The position numbers and the translations under genes are program-made. From contig CALTYZ010000002.1 in the NCBI GenBank assembly GCA_943913645.1, positions 50,515-114,514 on the forward strand: a stretch of DNA of 64,000 bases, given 5' to 3'. This document shows, in pieces, positions 51,130-60,018 of this stretch. Below the pieces are notes generated by a model. That model searched no databases, was not told the origin of the DNA, and worked only from the letters and a program-made list of their open reading frames with translations. Origin of the DNA: an uncultured Corynebacterium sp. GTDB lineage: Bacteria > Actinomycetota > Actinomycetes > Mycobacteriales > Mycobacteriaceae. Position 1 is the first letter of the stretch. Each line of letters starts with the position of its first letter.

Positions 51130-51930
51130 TTAAGGCTTGACGGTATTATGCACGGCCATTGCCGCGCCAACGATTCCTGCCCGGTTTCGTAATCGTGCAG
51201 GGATAACGGGGACTTCAACCGTGAGCTTGGGTACCCAGCGTTCAGCTTTGCGTGAGATTCCACCACCGACAATGAATGCAGATGGGTTGAAGAGTCGGTC
51301 AAACTCGTGCAGCACGACATCAACCCGTTTGGCCCAGTCGGTGTAGCTGAGCTCCAGCTTGTCTCTCACCGCCGACGATGCTAAATGCTCCGCCTCGGTG
51401 CCGTCGATAAGCAGATGCCCGATCTCGGTATTTGGAAAGAGATTTCCTTCGGTGAAGAAGGCTGAGCCGATGCCGGTACCAAAGGTCAAGAAGATGACCG
51501 CACCTTGGTTCGCGCGAGCCTCACCAAAGGTAACCTCGGCAAGCCCCGCAGCATCAGCGTCGTTGAGTACGGTGACGGACCGTTGGCCAAGACGGCTGAT
51601 GAAGAGTTCTTCGACTTTGGTGCCAATCCAAGCATCATCGATATTCGCGGCCGTGCGCGCAGTTTGATGTTGAATGACGGAAGGTAGCGCGATGCCCACA
51701 GGGCCGTCCCAACCGAGTTGACGCACAATCTCGGCGACCACATCGGCCACCGCGTCGGGTGTTGCAGGCTGCGGGGTAGCAATTTTGATCCGGTCCGTGC
51801 AGAATTCACCAGAATCGAGGTCAACAATTGCCCCTTTAATCCCAGAACCCCCAATATCCACCCCTAGGCCGAGATTTTCGACGCCTCCACCGCCATCGCT
51901 AGCACCATCAGCAGAACCCCTGGTAATCAT
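51130..51930 (-). CDS. ppgK: PpgK, polyphosphate glucokinase
   Basis: The 266-residue ROK-family kinase phosphorylates glucose using polyphosphate or ATP. The N-terminal GLGVDIGGSGIKGAIVD is the PPGK form of the phosphate loop; LNDADAAGLAE holds the catalytic Asp, and FLTFGTGIGSAFF and VGGGISRKAERW are also typical. It corresponds to Rv2702 by position. The ATG at 51930 has TACACT 7 nt upstream; the long frame beyond it is a shadow of the divergent phosphatase gene region. The length is about 15 residues above that of C. glutamicum PPGK. Confidence 0.93.
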   Translation of the reverse strand: MITRGSADGASDGGGGVENLGLGVDIGGSGIKGAIVDLDSGEFCTDRIKIATPQPATPDAVADVVAEIVRQLGWDGPVGIALPSVIQHQTARTAANIDDAWIGTKVEELFISRLGQRSVTVLNDADAAGLAEVTFGEARANQGAVIFLTFGTGIGSAFFTEGNLFPNTEIGHLLIDGTEAEHLASSAVRDKLELSYTDWAKRVDVVLHEFDRLFNPSAFIVGGGISRKAERWVPKLTVEVPVIPARLRNRAGIVGAAMAVHNTVKP

Positions 51931-51937
51931 GCCCTGT

Positions 51938-51943
51938 AGTGTA
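51938..51943 (-). promoter_or_regulatory. -10 hexamer of ppgK
   Basis: TACACT on the minus strand ends 7 nt before the ATG at 51930, which selects this start and predicts a leaderless mRNA. Confidence 0.5.
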
Positions 51944-52042
51944 CGCGAACACACCTCACCTGCCGCTGGAGTGCCCCTTATGGATGGGCACTCCTGGGGT
52001 CCACAATGCACTGCAGGGCGCAGCAGGGCACGATGGGGCAGC

Positions 52043-52933
52043 ATGAACCCGAAACCCGAACCCGTAGAGGAGATATCCCAAATCCCGCACGCCCACGAGG
52101 TGTGCGAGCTGCGTAGCATCTGCGTTGAGCTGGCAGGAGATGCCGCCAAACTCGTGAAACAGCAGCGTGCGGGATTGTCGCAGCAGGGATCCCTCGCGCA
52201 AGTAACTCGTTCGAAGTCCTCAAATGTAGATCCAGTCACAGCAGTGGACCGGGCAGCAGAACAATACATTGTCAACCGCCTGAGGCAGATGCGCCCAGCA
52301 GACGGCATTCTTGGTGAAGAAGGTGCCGACCTGGCAGGGGCGAGTGGGGTGCAGTGGGTGATCGACCCGATAGACGGTACCGTCAACTTTCTTTATGGGC
52401 TCCCGGTCTACGCGGTATCGGTGGGGGTGGCCGTCGATGGGGTACTTGCTGCTGGCGCCGTCGTACAGGTGGCTACCGGAGATGTCTACAGCGCTGCGCG
52501 TGAACAAGGAGCAGTCGTAGAACGCGGTGGTAAACAGATCCCGCTTCACGCCTCACAAGCGAACGATCCTGCCACGGCGCTGATTGCCACCGGGTTTTCC
52601 TACCACGCACACTGGCGCGCTAAGCAGGCTGAATTGCTCTCGCACATCCTTCCCAATGTGCGAGATATCCGCCGCCTTGGGTCGGCTGCCATTGACCTGT
52701 GTCATGTCGCAGAGGGGAGAGTTGACGGCTATTACGAACACGGAACCCACCCCTGGGACTACGCTGCCGGGGCTGTCATCGCTCACGAGGCTGGGGCAGT
52801 AGTGCACCATCCTGGTCTCATCGACCATTCCGCGTCAGGGGCTCCAGTGATCGCCGCAGCGCCTCACCTGTGGGAGCGATTTTTCGATCTGCTCGCTGCC
52901 GCAGGCGCAACCGCCCTGCTGGACACGAAATAA
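52043..52933 (+). CDS. suhB: Inositol monophosphatase family protein (SuhB/ImpA)
   Basis: The 296-residue Mg2+-dependent phosphatase has the motifs GEEGAD, WVIDPIDGTVNFLYGLP and the C-terminal HPWDYAAGAVIAHEAGA, which supply the metal-binding Glu/Asp residues. It should hydrolyse inositol phosphate for phosphatidylinositol-based lipids; activity on fructose 1,6-bisphosphate or histidinol phosphate is possible in this family. The ATG at 52043 follows GGGGCAG. The open frame continues 86 codons upstream, overlapping ppgK, without family sequence. It is divergent from ppgK, the same arrangement as Rv2701c/Rv2702. Confidence 0.9.
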   Translation: MNPKPEPVEEISQIPHAHEVCELRSICVELAGDAAKLVKQQRAGLSQQGSLAQVTRSKSSNVDPVTAVDRAAEQYIVNRLRQMRPADGILGEEGADLAGASGVQWVIDPIDGTVNFLYGLPVYAVSVGVAVDGVLAAGAVVQVATGDVYSAAREQGAVVERGGKQIPLHASQANDPATALIATGFSYHAHWRAKQAELLSHILPNVRDIRRLGSAAIDLCHVAEGRVDGYYEHGTHPWDYAAGAVIAHEAGAVVHHPGLIDHSASGAPVIAAAPHLWERFFDLLAAAGATALLDTK

Positions 52934-53070
52934 ACTACCCTAATTACCCCTATTGACGTGCGCAGATGACAGATGCACATCCGTGATTTAGTATTCCGCA
53001 ACAATGGCGTGCTGAACAAGCGCTCTAGCTGGATGCTTAACTGGATTGCGAACGTTGGAGGATTCCTACC

Positions 53071-53364
53071 ATGGCTACTGATTACGACGCTCCGCGTCGC
53101 CGGATGGACGACGACATTGAAACCGACTCGCTTGAAGGATTAAAGGCGGCCGAAGTTGCGGGTAGCAGCATGGATGACGACGGTGAAATCGTCGAGCCTT
53201 TCGAATTACCTACTCAGGACCTCTCGGGTGAAGAGCTCAATGTTGAAGTGAAACCGCGCCAAGATGACGAGTTTACCTGCGCATCATGTTTCCTTGTGCA
53301 AAAACGCAAACGCTTAGCTCACGTCGAATCAGACGGTTCGATGATCTGCTTGGACTGCGAATAG
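53071..53364 (+). CDS. DUF4193 family small acidic protein
   Basis: The 97-residue protein is a DUF4193 member, conserved in actinobacteria next to dut (Rv2699c). The N-terminus MATDYDAPRRRMDDD leads into a long acidic region; the C-terminal third has CASC and CLDC, a likely zinc ribbon. It has no known function. A good ribosome site (GGAGG) is 8-9 nt before the ATG. It converges on the DUF3093 gene with 3 bp between stop codons. Confidence 0.88.
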   Translation: MATDYDAPRRRMDDDIETDSLEGLKAAEVAGSSMDDDGEIVEPFELPTQDLSGEELNVEVKPRQDDEFTCASCFLVQKRKRLAHVESDGSMICLDCE

Positions 53365-53367
53365 CCG

Positions 53368-53910
53368 CTACTGAGCACCGCCATGGTTGTGTTGCTCCGG
53401 ACTGTGCTGCTCAGGTAGGAAAGCCGCCAAGACAGCTTCCGGATTTCGCGCCGAGACCATCCAGTACGGCGTTGGATCCTCCGGATCATCGAGCACAAGA
53501 AGAACATGCTCCGCAACCCAGGCATGCGAGATGAGAAACGCCGCCGGATCTAACTGTCGCCCTAAAGCGTTCTGACGTGCCGAGGCCGGCACGACCATGG
53601 AGCGAGCAACAGCAGAATGAGGCAAATTTGCGTCATCAACCATGAACCAGCGAGTGCCGTCCGGGTCACGCTCAACACGAATCACAGTGCGTGAAAGCCA
53701 GATGAGAAACCAGGCCAGCAGCGCGCCAACCGCAACGAAGGCCCCGACGAACCACCAGATGCCCCGATTCAATGCGAATTGCGCCGCCAAAAGGACGCTG
53801 AGGCCAATCCCAGCGGCCCACCAGTACCACGGGACCCATTGTCGTTCCGTGTAGAGCACCTGTGGCACCGCAGTGCCGACGCGAGAAGGAGAAGCATTGT
53901 TGTCGGTCAC
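53368..53910 (-). CDS. DUF3093 family membrane protein
   Basis: The 180-residue protein matches DUF3093 (Rv2698): after about 30 polar residues come two hydrophobic helices (about 32-75, YWWAAGIGLSVLLAAQFAL and IWWFVGAFVAVGALLAWFLIW) and then a soluble beta-rich domain with SHAWVAEHVLLVLDDPEDPTPYW. The function is unknown. The GTG at 53910 has a -10 hexamer 8 nt upstream; the longer frame runs into the divergent dut promoter. The last residues are rich in His and Gln. Confidence 0.85.
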   Translation of the reverse strand: MTDNNASPSRVGTAVPQVLYTERQWVPWYWWAAGIGLSVLLAAQFALNRGIWWFVGAFVAVGALLAWFLIWLSRTVIRVERDPDGTRWFMVDDANLPHSAVARSMVVPASARQNALGRQLDPAAFLISHAWVAEHVLLVLDDPEDPTPYWMVSARNPEAVLAAFLPEQHSPEQHNHGGAQ

Positions 53911-53918
53911 GGTTTGAA

Positions 53919-53924
53919 ATGTTA
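53919..53924 (-). promoter_or_regulatory. -10 hexamer of the DUF3093 gene
   Basis: TAACAT on the minus strand ends 8 nt before the GTG at 53910. Confidence 0.5.
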
Positions 53925-53974
53925 GTTCAGGGTGGCAACCGGCTCGCATTGTGCCGCGGCCGGGGGTGCTGACG

Positions 53975-53980
53975 TAGTGT
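53975..53980 (+). promoter_or_regulatory. -10 hexamer of dut
   Basis: TAGTGT ends 7 nt before the GTG at 53988 and overlaps the alternative GTG at 53979, which favours the later start. Confidence 0.5.
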
Positions 53981-53987
53981 GGGCCAA

Positions 53988-54452
53988 GTGAGCAATTTCG
54001 ACGAGATCCAGCCACACGGGCCAATTCGCATCAAGCGCCTGGACCCCCAGCTACCACTGCCCCAGCGCGCCCACCCCGATGATGCCGGCGCAGACCTGTA
54101 CGCTGCGGAAAATGTCACCCTTGCACCGGGTGCGCGGGCATTGGTCAAGACAGGTATTGCTCTTGCGCTACCGCGAGGCACAGTCGGCCTGATTCACCCT
54201 CGCTCGGGCCTAGCCGCAAAACAAGGATTGAGCATCGTTAATACGCCGGGCACGATCGATGCGGGTTATCGCGGGGAAATCAAAGTGTGTCTCCTCAACA
54301 CCGATCCTGTGGAGCCAATCGAAATTTCCCGCGGTATGCGCATTGCGCAGCTTCTGGTTCAACGGGTTGAGCTCGTGGACTTCGTTGAGGTCGAACAACT
54401 TGACGCCACGGAGCGTGGGGAGGGCGGGTACGGGTCAACCGGTACACACTAG
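53988..54452 (+). CDS. dut: Dut, dUTP diphosphatase
   Basis: The 154-residue trimeric enzyme hydrolyses dUTP to dUMP. All five motifs are visible: DDAGADLYA (1), HPRSGLAAKQGL (2), VNTPGTIDAGYRGEIKV (3), RGMRIAQLLVQRV (4) and the C-terminal RGEGGYGSTG (5, slightly changed from the usual RGxGGFGSTG). The start at 53988 is deduced from the -10 hexamer. DUF3710 follows 77 bp downstream in the same direction, as in mycobacteria. Confidence 0.95.
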   Translation: MSNFDEIQPHGPIRIKRLDPQLPLPQRAHPDDAGADLYAAENVTLAPGARALVKTGIALALPRGTVGLIHPRSGLAAKQGLSIVNTPGTIDAGYRGEIKVCLLNTDPVEPIEISRGMRIAQLLVQRVELVDFVEVEQLDATERGEGGYGSTGTH

Positions 54453-54529
54453 ACCGATTCAGGTACCTTCGAGAGCAGGCAAAGACTAATTCACTGCGGC
54501 CGAGTGCCGCCGGGAAAGGCGAGTACAGG

Positions 54530-55429
54530 ATGGCAATGTGGCCGTTCGGAAAAAGGAAATCGCAAACTGCCGCACGGCACACTGAGTCGGTGAATCGCCC
54601 GGCTCAGACGAACGAGGAGCCTACCTGGGCACCTTCCGATGCGGAAGCGGCAATAACACCTGCGCCAAACACAAGCGTGCTGCCTGACTATGATCCAATT
54701 GCCGGATCCACGGGGCCATTTGACGGCGACGTCGTAGAAATCGAAGACTTCGACTTTTCCGATTTTTCAGATGTGACCCTGAACCTGGGATCGATGCGTA
54801 TCCCCATGCCAAAAGAATCCCAGGTGCAAGTGGAGATGGGTGAAGAAGGCCCGAAAATGGTGCACATTGTCACCCGACACGGGCGGTTTACCCCCGTTGC
54901 CTTCGCCGCACCGCGCACAGGCGGGATGTGGGAGCAATCATCAGAAGAGATCATTGAAGGCATGCGTTCCGAGGGGATGCCGGTAACCGTTGAGCAAGGA
55001 CCATGGGGGCGCGAAATTGTCGGAACAGGAAACAACGGCGTGATCCGGATTCTGGGCATCGAAGGCCCGCGCTGGCTCTACCGCGCGACATTGGCGGCCC
55101 CCACCGGCCATGAGGATGATTTGGCTGAGCTAGGCCGCCAGATCATTGCTCGCTCGTTCGTTTACCGTGGTGAGGACCCGATTCTGGCAGGCAACTCCCT
55201 ACCTGTTGTCCTTCCGCAGCAGCTCGCCGCTCAAGTCCAAGAGGCGGTCCAAGCCCGTGCAGCGCAGCAGACGCAGACACCAGCAGCTGGGCACACAACG
55301 CAAAGCGAACAGGCGCAGGCGCCGCATAATGAGACAGGCAGTGCACCGGCAGCTGGAAACCCCAACGCGCTCAATGACGCGCTGCGACAGATTATGGATT
55401 TGAACAACTCAAATACCAAGAAGCCCTGA
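54530..55429 (+). CDS. DUF3710 family protein
   Basis: The 299-residue soluble protein begins MAMWPFGKRKS, typical for DUF3710 (Rv2696c). A disordered part to about residue 50 is followed by the conserved core with GPFDGD, LGSMRIPMP, VHIVTRHGRFTPVAFAAPR and EGPRWLYRATLAAPT. The last 75 residues are Gln/Ala-rich and disordered. The function is unknown. The methyltransferase gene follows after only 2 bp, so these are co-transcribed. Confidence 0.88.
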   Translation: MAMWPFGKRKSQTAARHTESVNRPAQTNEEPTWAPSDAEAAITPAPNTSVLPDYDPIAGSTGPFDGDVVEIEDFDFSDFSDVTLNLGSMRIPMPKESQVQVEMGEEGPKMVHIVTRHGRFTPVAFAAPRTGGMWEQSSEEIIEGMRSEGMPVTVEQGPWGREIVGTGNNGVIRILGIEGPRWLYRATLAAPTGHEDDLAELGRQIIARSFVYRGEDPILAGNSLPVVLPQQLAAQVQEAVQARAAQQTQTPAAGHTTQSEQAQAPHNETGSAPAAGNPNALNDALRQIMDLNNSNTKKP

Positions 55430-55431
55430 CA

Positions 55432-56664
55432 ATGGCGGCGGTTGCGCTCCAGGTGGGTGATGTGATCACCGTAGAGATCACCCGCATGGCCCACGGTGGA
55501 AGTGGGATTGGGACCGCGCCCGACGGGCGCGTTGTATTCGTCGCCGGAGGCGTGCCCGGCGATTCGCTCACAGCCAGCATCACAAAGATGAAAAAACGCT
55601 GGATTCGCGCCCAACTCACTGAGGTTCTCGCGCCGTCCGATGGCCGAGTGCCCGCGACCTGCCCAGCTGCACAGGCAGGGGCGGGCTGCTGCGACTACAG
55701 CCACATTGACACAAGCACGCAGCTGCGCTTAAAACGCGAGGTTCTAGTCGGGCAGCTGCAGACGCTTGCACAACGTTCCGGAGTGCTTGAGAACTTCGAC
55801 CTGATGAACGCGTTGGGCTCCGTTTCCCTCCAACCGCACCAAGGCTGGCGCACCCGGGTCCGATTGGGAGTTGACAATACAGGTAGAGCCGGGATTCGCC
55901 GGGCCCGCTCACACGAGATCATGCATGACAGCACCTGCACGCAACCAGTTGCCGGGTTAATGGACGGCATTGCTGCGACGCGATTCACCCCCGGCAGCGA
56001 AATCATCGTCGTCTGTGATGCCGACGGCGAGCGCCACATCGTCGAAACCATGCCCGACAGTCAGACCAGGCGGGCGGAAACACTGGCGCGAGTCATTGCA
56101 GGATCCGGAACCGTCACCGAGCGCGCCGGCGGCAAAAAATTCAGATTTCCAGCAACTGCGTTTTGGCAGGCACATAAAAACGCACCTGACACGTACGCAT
56201 CGATCATCACCGACTGGGGCGAAATGCACTACACGCGCGCCACAGCGTGGGACCTTTATGGCGGAGTTGGCGCGTTTGCCCCTTCCATCGCAGCTGCCAC
56301 CGGCGGCGCTGTGATCCACACCGTAGACAGCTCGCCTGCGGCAACCACCCAGCAGACGACGACCAACCACTCGGCCCGGGTTAAAGCCCACTTTGGCCGC
56401 GTGGAGGAGTGGATCGATCGACTGCCCGCCCCCGGTCTTGTTATCCTCGACCCACCCCGCCTCGGCGCCGGGGAGCGAACCGTCGCCGCGATTGCCGCCG
56501 CAAACCCAGAACGAGTCATCCACGTCGGTTGTGACCCATCAACATTCTCGCGCGACCTGGGCGCATGGGGAGCTGCAGGCTTTCGCGTCAATCGTCTGGT
56601 ATTGGTAGACGCGTTCCCAAATACCCATCACTTTGAGACAATCGCGCAGCTATCGAGGCCATAA
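55432..56664 (+). CDS. TRAM-domain RNA (uracil-5-)methyltransferase
   Basis: The 410-residue enzyme has an N-terminal TRAM domain (about residues 4-65, with MAHGGSGIG), a Cys-rich segment (CPAAQAGAGCCDY) that may hold an iron-sulfur cluster as in RlmD/TrmA relatives, and a class I methyltransferase domain with WDLYGGVGAF, VILDPPRLGAG and the catalytic Cys in HVGCDPSTFSRDL. It probably forms m5U in rRNA or tRNA. It is the counterpart of Rv2689c. The ATG lies 2 bp after the DUF3710 stop. Confidence 0.9.
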   Translation: MAAVALQVGDVITVEITRMAHGGSGIGTAPDGRVVFVAGGVPGDSLTASITKMKKRWIRAQLTEVLAPSDGRVPATCPAAQAGAGCCDYSHIDTSTQLRLKREVLVGQLQTLAQRSGVLENFDLMNALGSVSLQPHQGWRTRVRLGVDNTGRAGIRRARSHEIMHDSTCTQPVAGLMDGIAATRFTPGSEIIVVCDADGERHIVETMPDSQTRRAETLARVIAGSGTVTERAGGKKFRFPATAFWQAHKNAPDTYASIITDWGEMHYTRATAWDLYGGVGAFAPSIAAATGGAVIHTVDSSPAATTQQTTTNHSARVKAHFGRVEEWIDRLPAPGLVILDPPRLGAGERTVAAIAAANPERVIHVGCDPSTFSRDLGAWGAAGFRVNRLVLVDAFPNTHHFETIAQLSRP

Positions 56665-56688
56665 ACACCTGGAAAACAGACATGTCCG

Positions 56689-56713
56689 ACACAGCGACCG
56701 CGCTGTGTAAGAT
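56689..56713. promoter_or_regulatory. Inverted repeat overlapping a putative dxs promoter
   Basis: ACACAGCG (56689-56696) and CGCTGTGT (56701-56708) form a perfect 8-bp repeat that runs into TAAGAT (56708-56713), a likely -10. It could be an operator or a weak terminator of the upstream gene; there is no T run. Confidence 0.35.
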
Positions 56714-56781
56714 GACTGAGAATCGGGATTAGCCAGCGGTGCATCCCATTTCAGCAACTTAAAAAGGAGCACGAGATCACC

Positions 56782-58731
56782 GTGGGATTGCTAGACACAC
56801 TCTCTTCTCCAGCGGATCTCAAACACCTGCCGGAAGAAGAGTTGGGAAAGCTCGCGGATGAGATTCGACAGCTGCTCATCGAGAAAGTCTCGGCTACTGG
56901 CGGGCACCTCGGTCCTAATCTTGGCGTTGTAGAACTCACGCTCGCACTGCACAGGGTGTTCGACTCCCCACAGGACCCGATCATTTTTGATACTTCGCAC
57001 CAGTCGTACGTCCACAAAATTCTTACCGGCCGCGCCGGGCAGTTCGACACGCTTCGCCAACAACACGGATTGTCGGGCTATACGTCGCGAGCTGAGTCCG
57101 AGCACGATTGGACGGAATCTTCTCACGCGAGTGCGGCGCTCTCATACGCTGATGGTTTGGCAAAAGCTAAGGCGCTTCGTGGCCAAGGTAGCGACCACGT
57201 GGTAGCGGTTGTTGGCGATGGTGCGTTGACTGGCGGAATGTGCTGGGAAGCGTTGAATAATATTGCCGCGGGAGATCGCAACGTCGTGATCGTTGTCAAT
57301 GACAATGGCCGGTCGTACTCGCCAACGATTGGCGGGCTGGCGAATAATTTGAGCAAGTTGCGCGATCAGCTTGCCGCTATTCGCTTGCAGCCGGCCTATG
57401 ACGAGGTGATGGAGTCTGGCAAGAAGACGCTGAAATCGATGGGCTGGGTGGGAGAGCGCACGTTCGAAGCACTGCAAGCGCTCAAAGCCGGGGTGCGCTA
57501 CCAAGTGCTACCGACCGAAATGTTCTCCGAACTCGGAATGAAATACGTCGGCCCGATTGAAGGCCACGACCTGAAAGCCCTGATTTCTGCGCTCAACTAC
57601 GCCCACAGCTACCACGGGCCGCTCATTGTGCACGTGGCGACGGAAAAGGGCCACGGATTTGCGCCAGCAGTCAACGACAAGGCAGACCAGATGCACTCGA
57701 CTGGCGTTATCGACCCGGTCACCGGAGAGGCGCTCGCAACCGCACCGCCAGGTTGGACGTCTGTCTTCACAGAGGAACTGCTGAAAGTTGGTCACGAGCG
57801 CGATGACATCGTAGCCATCACTGCAGCGATGGCGGGACCCACCGGATTAGCACCGTTTGCTGAGCAGTTCCCGGACCGGTTTTTCGACGTGGGCATTGCC
57901 GAACAGCACGCTGTGGCCTCGGCCGCGGGTCTTGCGCTCGGTGGGCTGCACCCTGTTGTGGCTGTGTACTCCACCTTTCTCAACCGTGCGTTTGACCAGC
58001 TATTGCTTGATGTTGGGTTGATTCGGCAACCGGTGACTCTCGTCCTCGACAGGGCGGGGGTGACAGGCAGCGACGGTGCAAGTCACAACGGTGTGTGGGA
58101 CCTTGCGATCTGCTCTGTCGTTCCCGGGATCAAGATCGCCGCGCCTCGAGATGCTCAACGGCTGCGGGAGGAGTTTCAGGAAGCCCTCGAGGTCGAGGAC
58201 GGGCCGACTGTAGTGCGCTTCCCAAAGGGCAGTATTGGGCCCGATATTGATGCGGTGGAACGCTTAGCAACCGGTGTTGACGTGCTGCGTCAGCCTGCTG
58301 ATCTAACTGAGTCGGATGCTGCAGAAGATGTCAATGCCTCCTTCGATGTCCTGATCGTATCTGTTGGGGCATTCGCGGAAAATGCTCTGCGTGTCGCACA
58401 AGAAATCGAGAGTGATCAGCTTCGGGTGACGGTGGTTGATCCTCGCTGGGTAATTCCAATTTCGGTTGACATTATTGTGCTCGCTGCGCAGGTTGACCTG
58501 GTTGTGGTCTATGAAGACGGAGTAATCCGTGGCGGCGTCGGTTCTGCTGTGGCGGAAGCGCTGTCGGCTGCGGAGGTTGATACACCAGTGCGGATGCTTG
58601 CTTTCCCCGATGTGTTCCCGCTGCACGGTACTCGAGGCGAGATCCTCGCACAGTATGGCCTCGACGCAGTCTCAGCGGCCGAGCAGGTACGCGAGTGGAT
58701 ATGCGGCCTCGCGGACAACGACGCGACATAA
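56782..58731 (+). CDS. dxs: Dxs, 1-deoxy-D-xylulose-5-phosphate synthase
   Basis: The 649-residue thiamine-diphosphate enzyme makes DXP from pyruvate and glyceraldehyde 3-phosphate, the first step of the MEP isoprenoid pathway. It has GHLGPNLGVVELTLALH, DTSHQSYVHKILTGR, the ThDP motif GDGALTGGMCWEALN and the C-terminal transketolase block FDVGIAEQHAVASAAGLA. The GTG follows AAAAAGGAG at 12-13 nt. A possible promoter with an inverted repeat lies about 65 nt upstream. It converges on the RNase D gene after 22 bp. Confidence 0.97.
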   Translation: MGLLDTLSSPADLKHLPEEELGKLADEIRQLLIEKVSATGGHLGPNLGVVELTLALHRVFDSPQDPIIFDTSHQSYVHKILTGRAGQFDTLRQQHGLSGYTSRAESEHDWTESSHASAALSYADGLAKAKALRGQGSDHVVAVVGDGALTGGMCWEALNNIAAGDRNVVIVVNDNGRSYSPTIGGLANNLSKLRDQLAAIRLQPAYDEVMESGKKTLKSMGWVGERTFEALQALKAGVRYQVLPTEMFSELGMKYVGPIEGHDLKALISALNYAHSYHGPLIVHVATEKGHGFAPAVNDKADQMHSTGVIDPVTGEALATAPPGWTSVFTEELLKVGHERDDIVAITAAMAGPTGLAPFAEQFPDRFFDVGIAEQHAVASAAGLALGGLHPVVAVYSTFLNRAFDQLLLDVGLIRQPVTLVLDRAGVTGSDGASHNGVWDLAICSVVPGIKIAAPRDAQRLREEFQEALEVEDGPTVVRFPKGSIGPDIDAVERLATGVDVLRQPADLTESDAAEDVNASFDVLIVSVGAFAENALRVAQEIESDQLRVTVVDPRWVIPISVDIIVLAAQVDLVVVYEDGVIRGGVGSAVAEALSAAEVDTPVRMLAFPDVFPLHGTRGEILAQYGLDAVSAAEQVREWICGLADNDAT

Positions 58732-58753
58732 CACAAGGGTAGGAGAATGAAAT

Positions 58754-59977
58754 CTATGGCCTCGTGGCGCGTGCCTGCCACTCGGCTGCTGCCAGCAGCG
58801 GTGCGACGATACTTGCCTGCCACGGCCGTGCACCCGCCTGCAGCAACCGGTTTCTGGCGCTGTGGGTGTCGCCTGCTCCGATCTCATCGGGGTGCGCTTC
58901 GCTAGTCGCTTGCCATACAACCTCCCGTAACGTTGAGGGGGAGAGCAAGTTTTCCGGAGGCATTCCCAACCGTGTAGCAGCAACTGATATGCGGCGGCGG
59001 GCCTCGCGCAAATACAGCCAGGAGTGGGGGTAGTGCCGCTGCCAAATCGACTTCGCCGGTATTGTACACGGCGCTCGAAGTGGCACGTCAGGCCAGGTAG
59101 TTTCCGGTTCGCTCAACGCCCCTTCGACAAGGCGATACCACCATTCCACCGCGTCGCTGTCGCGACCAGGAAAGCCGGGCACACGCTGTAGCTCAACCCG
59201 GGAAGAGGGGACTGCCTTCGCGATCGCGAGTAGCACGGAATTAGCCAAAATCGCAGCAGGCGAAGTATCCGTTTCCCGCGCTTGGCTGTCTCGTGCCTGC
59301 CACAGAGCCCGTGCAAGTTGTAAGCTCCCCGGCGTGTGAAGAGAAGCCACTCCCTTCATATCGCACCACGTTCGACGACGTGGGTCGGGCTGGCTGTGGG
59401 CAGCAACAAGGTGACTGAATTCCTGCGCTGCTGCGTCGAGCAGCCCAAGGTGGTCGAGCAGCTCCGCCAACGAGTCGGCGAGGTCATTGAGGTAGGCAAC
59501 GTCGCGCGCCGCATAGTCGAGCCACGCCGTAGGAAGGGGAGTACAGGACCAGTCCTCCCGGCCATGATTTTTTTCCAGCTCAACATTGAGTACCTGGTGT
59601 ACTACCGCTTTGAGATTTGGGCGTTGAAAACCGCAGAGCCGGGCTGCAAGCTCGGTATCAAACACTGTTTTTGGATGCAGACCGAGCAAACCAAGGCTTT
59701 CAAGGTCCTCGGCGGCGGCGTGAAGAACCCATTCACGCTCGTTGATGATCGGGGCGAAGATCGCTTTCACATCATCGCGCTTGCCTTCCGGGGCGATGAG
59801 GAAAGTACCCGCGTCTCGCCGATGGATCTGGACGAGGAAAGCGCGATCGTCGTAACGAAATGCGGAGGCGCGTTCGGTGTCGATTGCAAAAGGACCCCGA
59901 CCAGCCGCCAGGGTGTTTGCCGCAGCGCGGTATGAGTCTGGCGTGTCAGCGAAACTATAGCGCGGTCGGTGAATCAC
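58754..59977 (-). CDS. rnd: Ribonuclease D-like 3'-5' exonuclease with HRDC domain
   Basis: The 407-residue protein has the DEDD exonuclease domain (about residues 20-200): Asp and Glu in FAIDTERASAF, Asp in the FDTELAARL block, and Tyr-x3-Asp in WLDYAARDVAYL. One HRDC domain follows (about 215-295), and a second related helical unit ends the protein. It should trim tRNA and other RNA 3' ends. The GTG at 59977 is chosen because TACACT lies 8 nt upstream; the TTG at 59986 would sit inside that hexamer. The adjacent DUF3000 gene lies 41 bp upstream. Confidence 0.9.
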   Translation of the reverse strand: MIHRPRYSFADTPDSYRAAANTLAAGRGPFAIDTERASAFRYDDRAFLVQIHRRDAGTFLIAPEGKRDDVKAIFAPIINEREWVLHAAAEDLESLGLLGLHPKTVFDTELAARLCGFQRPNLKAVVHQVLNVELEKNHGREDWSCTPLPTAWLDYAARDVAYLNDLADSLAELLDHLGLLDAAAQEFSHLVAAHSQPDPRRRTWCDMKGVASLHTPGSLQLARALWQARDSQARETDTSPAAILANSVLLAIAKAVPSSRVELQRVPGFPGRDSDAVEWWYRLVEGALSEPETTWPDVPLRAPCTIPAKSIWQRHYPHSWLYLREARRRISVAATRLGMPPENLLSPSTLREVVWQATSEAHPDEIGAGDTHSARNRLLQAGARPWQASIVAPLLAAAEWQARATRP

Positions 59978-59985
59978 AAACGGCA

Positions 59986-59991
59986 AGTGTA
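59986..59991 (-). promoter_or_regulatory. -10 hexamer of the RNase D gene
   Basis: TACACT on the minus strand ends 8 nt before the GTG at 59977. Confidence 0.5.
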
Positions 59992-60018
59992 GCCGGGTTG
60001 TTCGGCATTGGGCGACGG

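Noticed and set aside
51931..52386. N-terminal extension of ppgK of about 150 codons
   Set aside because: Overlaps the divergent phosphatase gene; the kinase fold starts right after the ATG at 51930, which also has a -10 hexamer.
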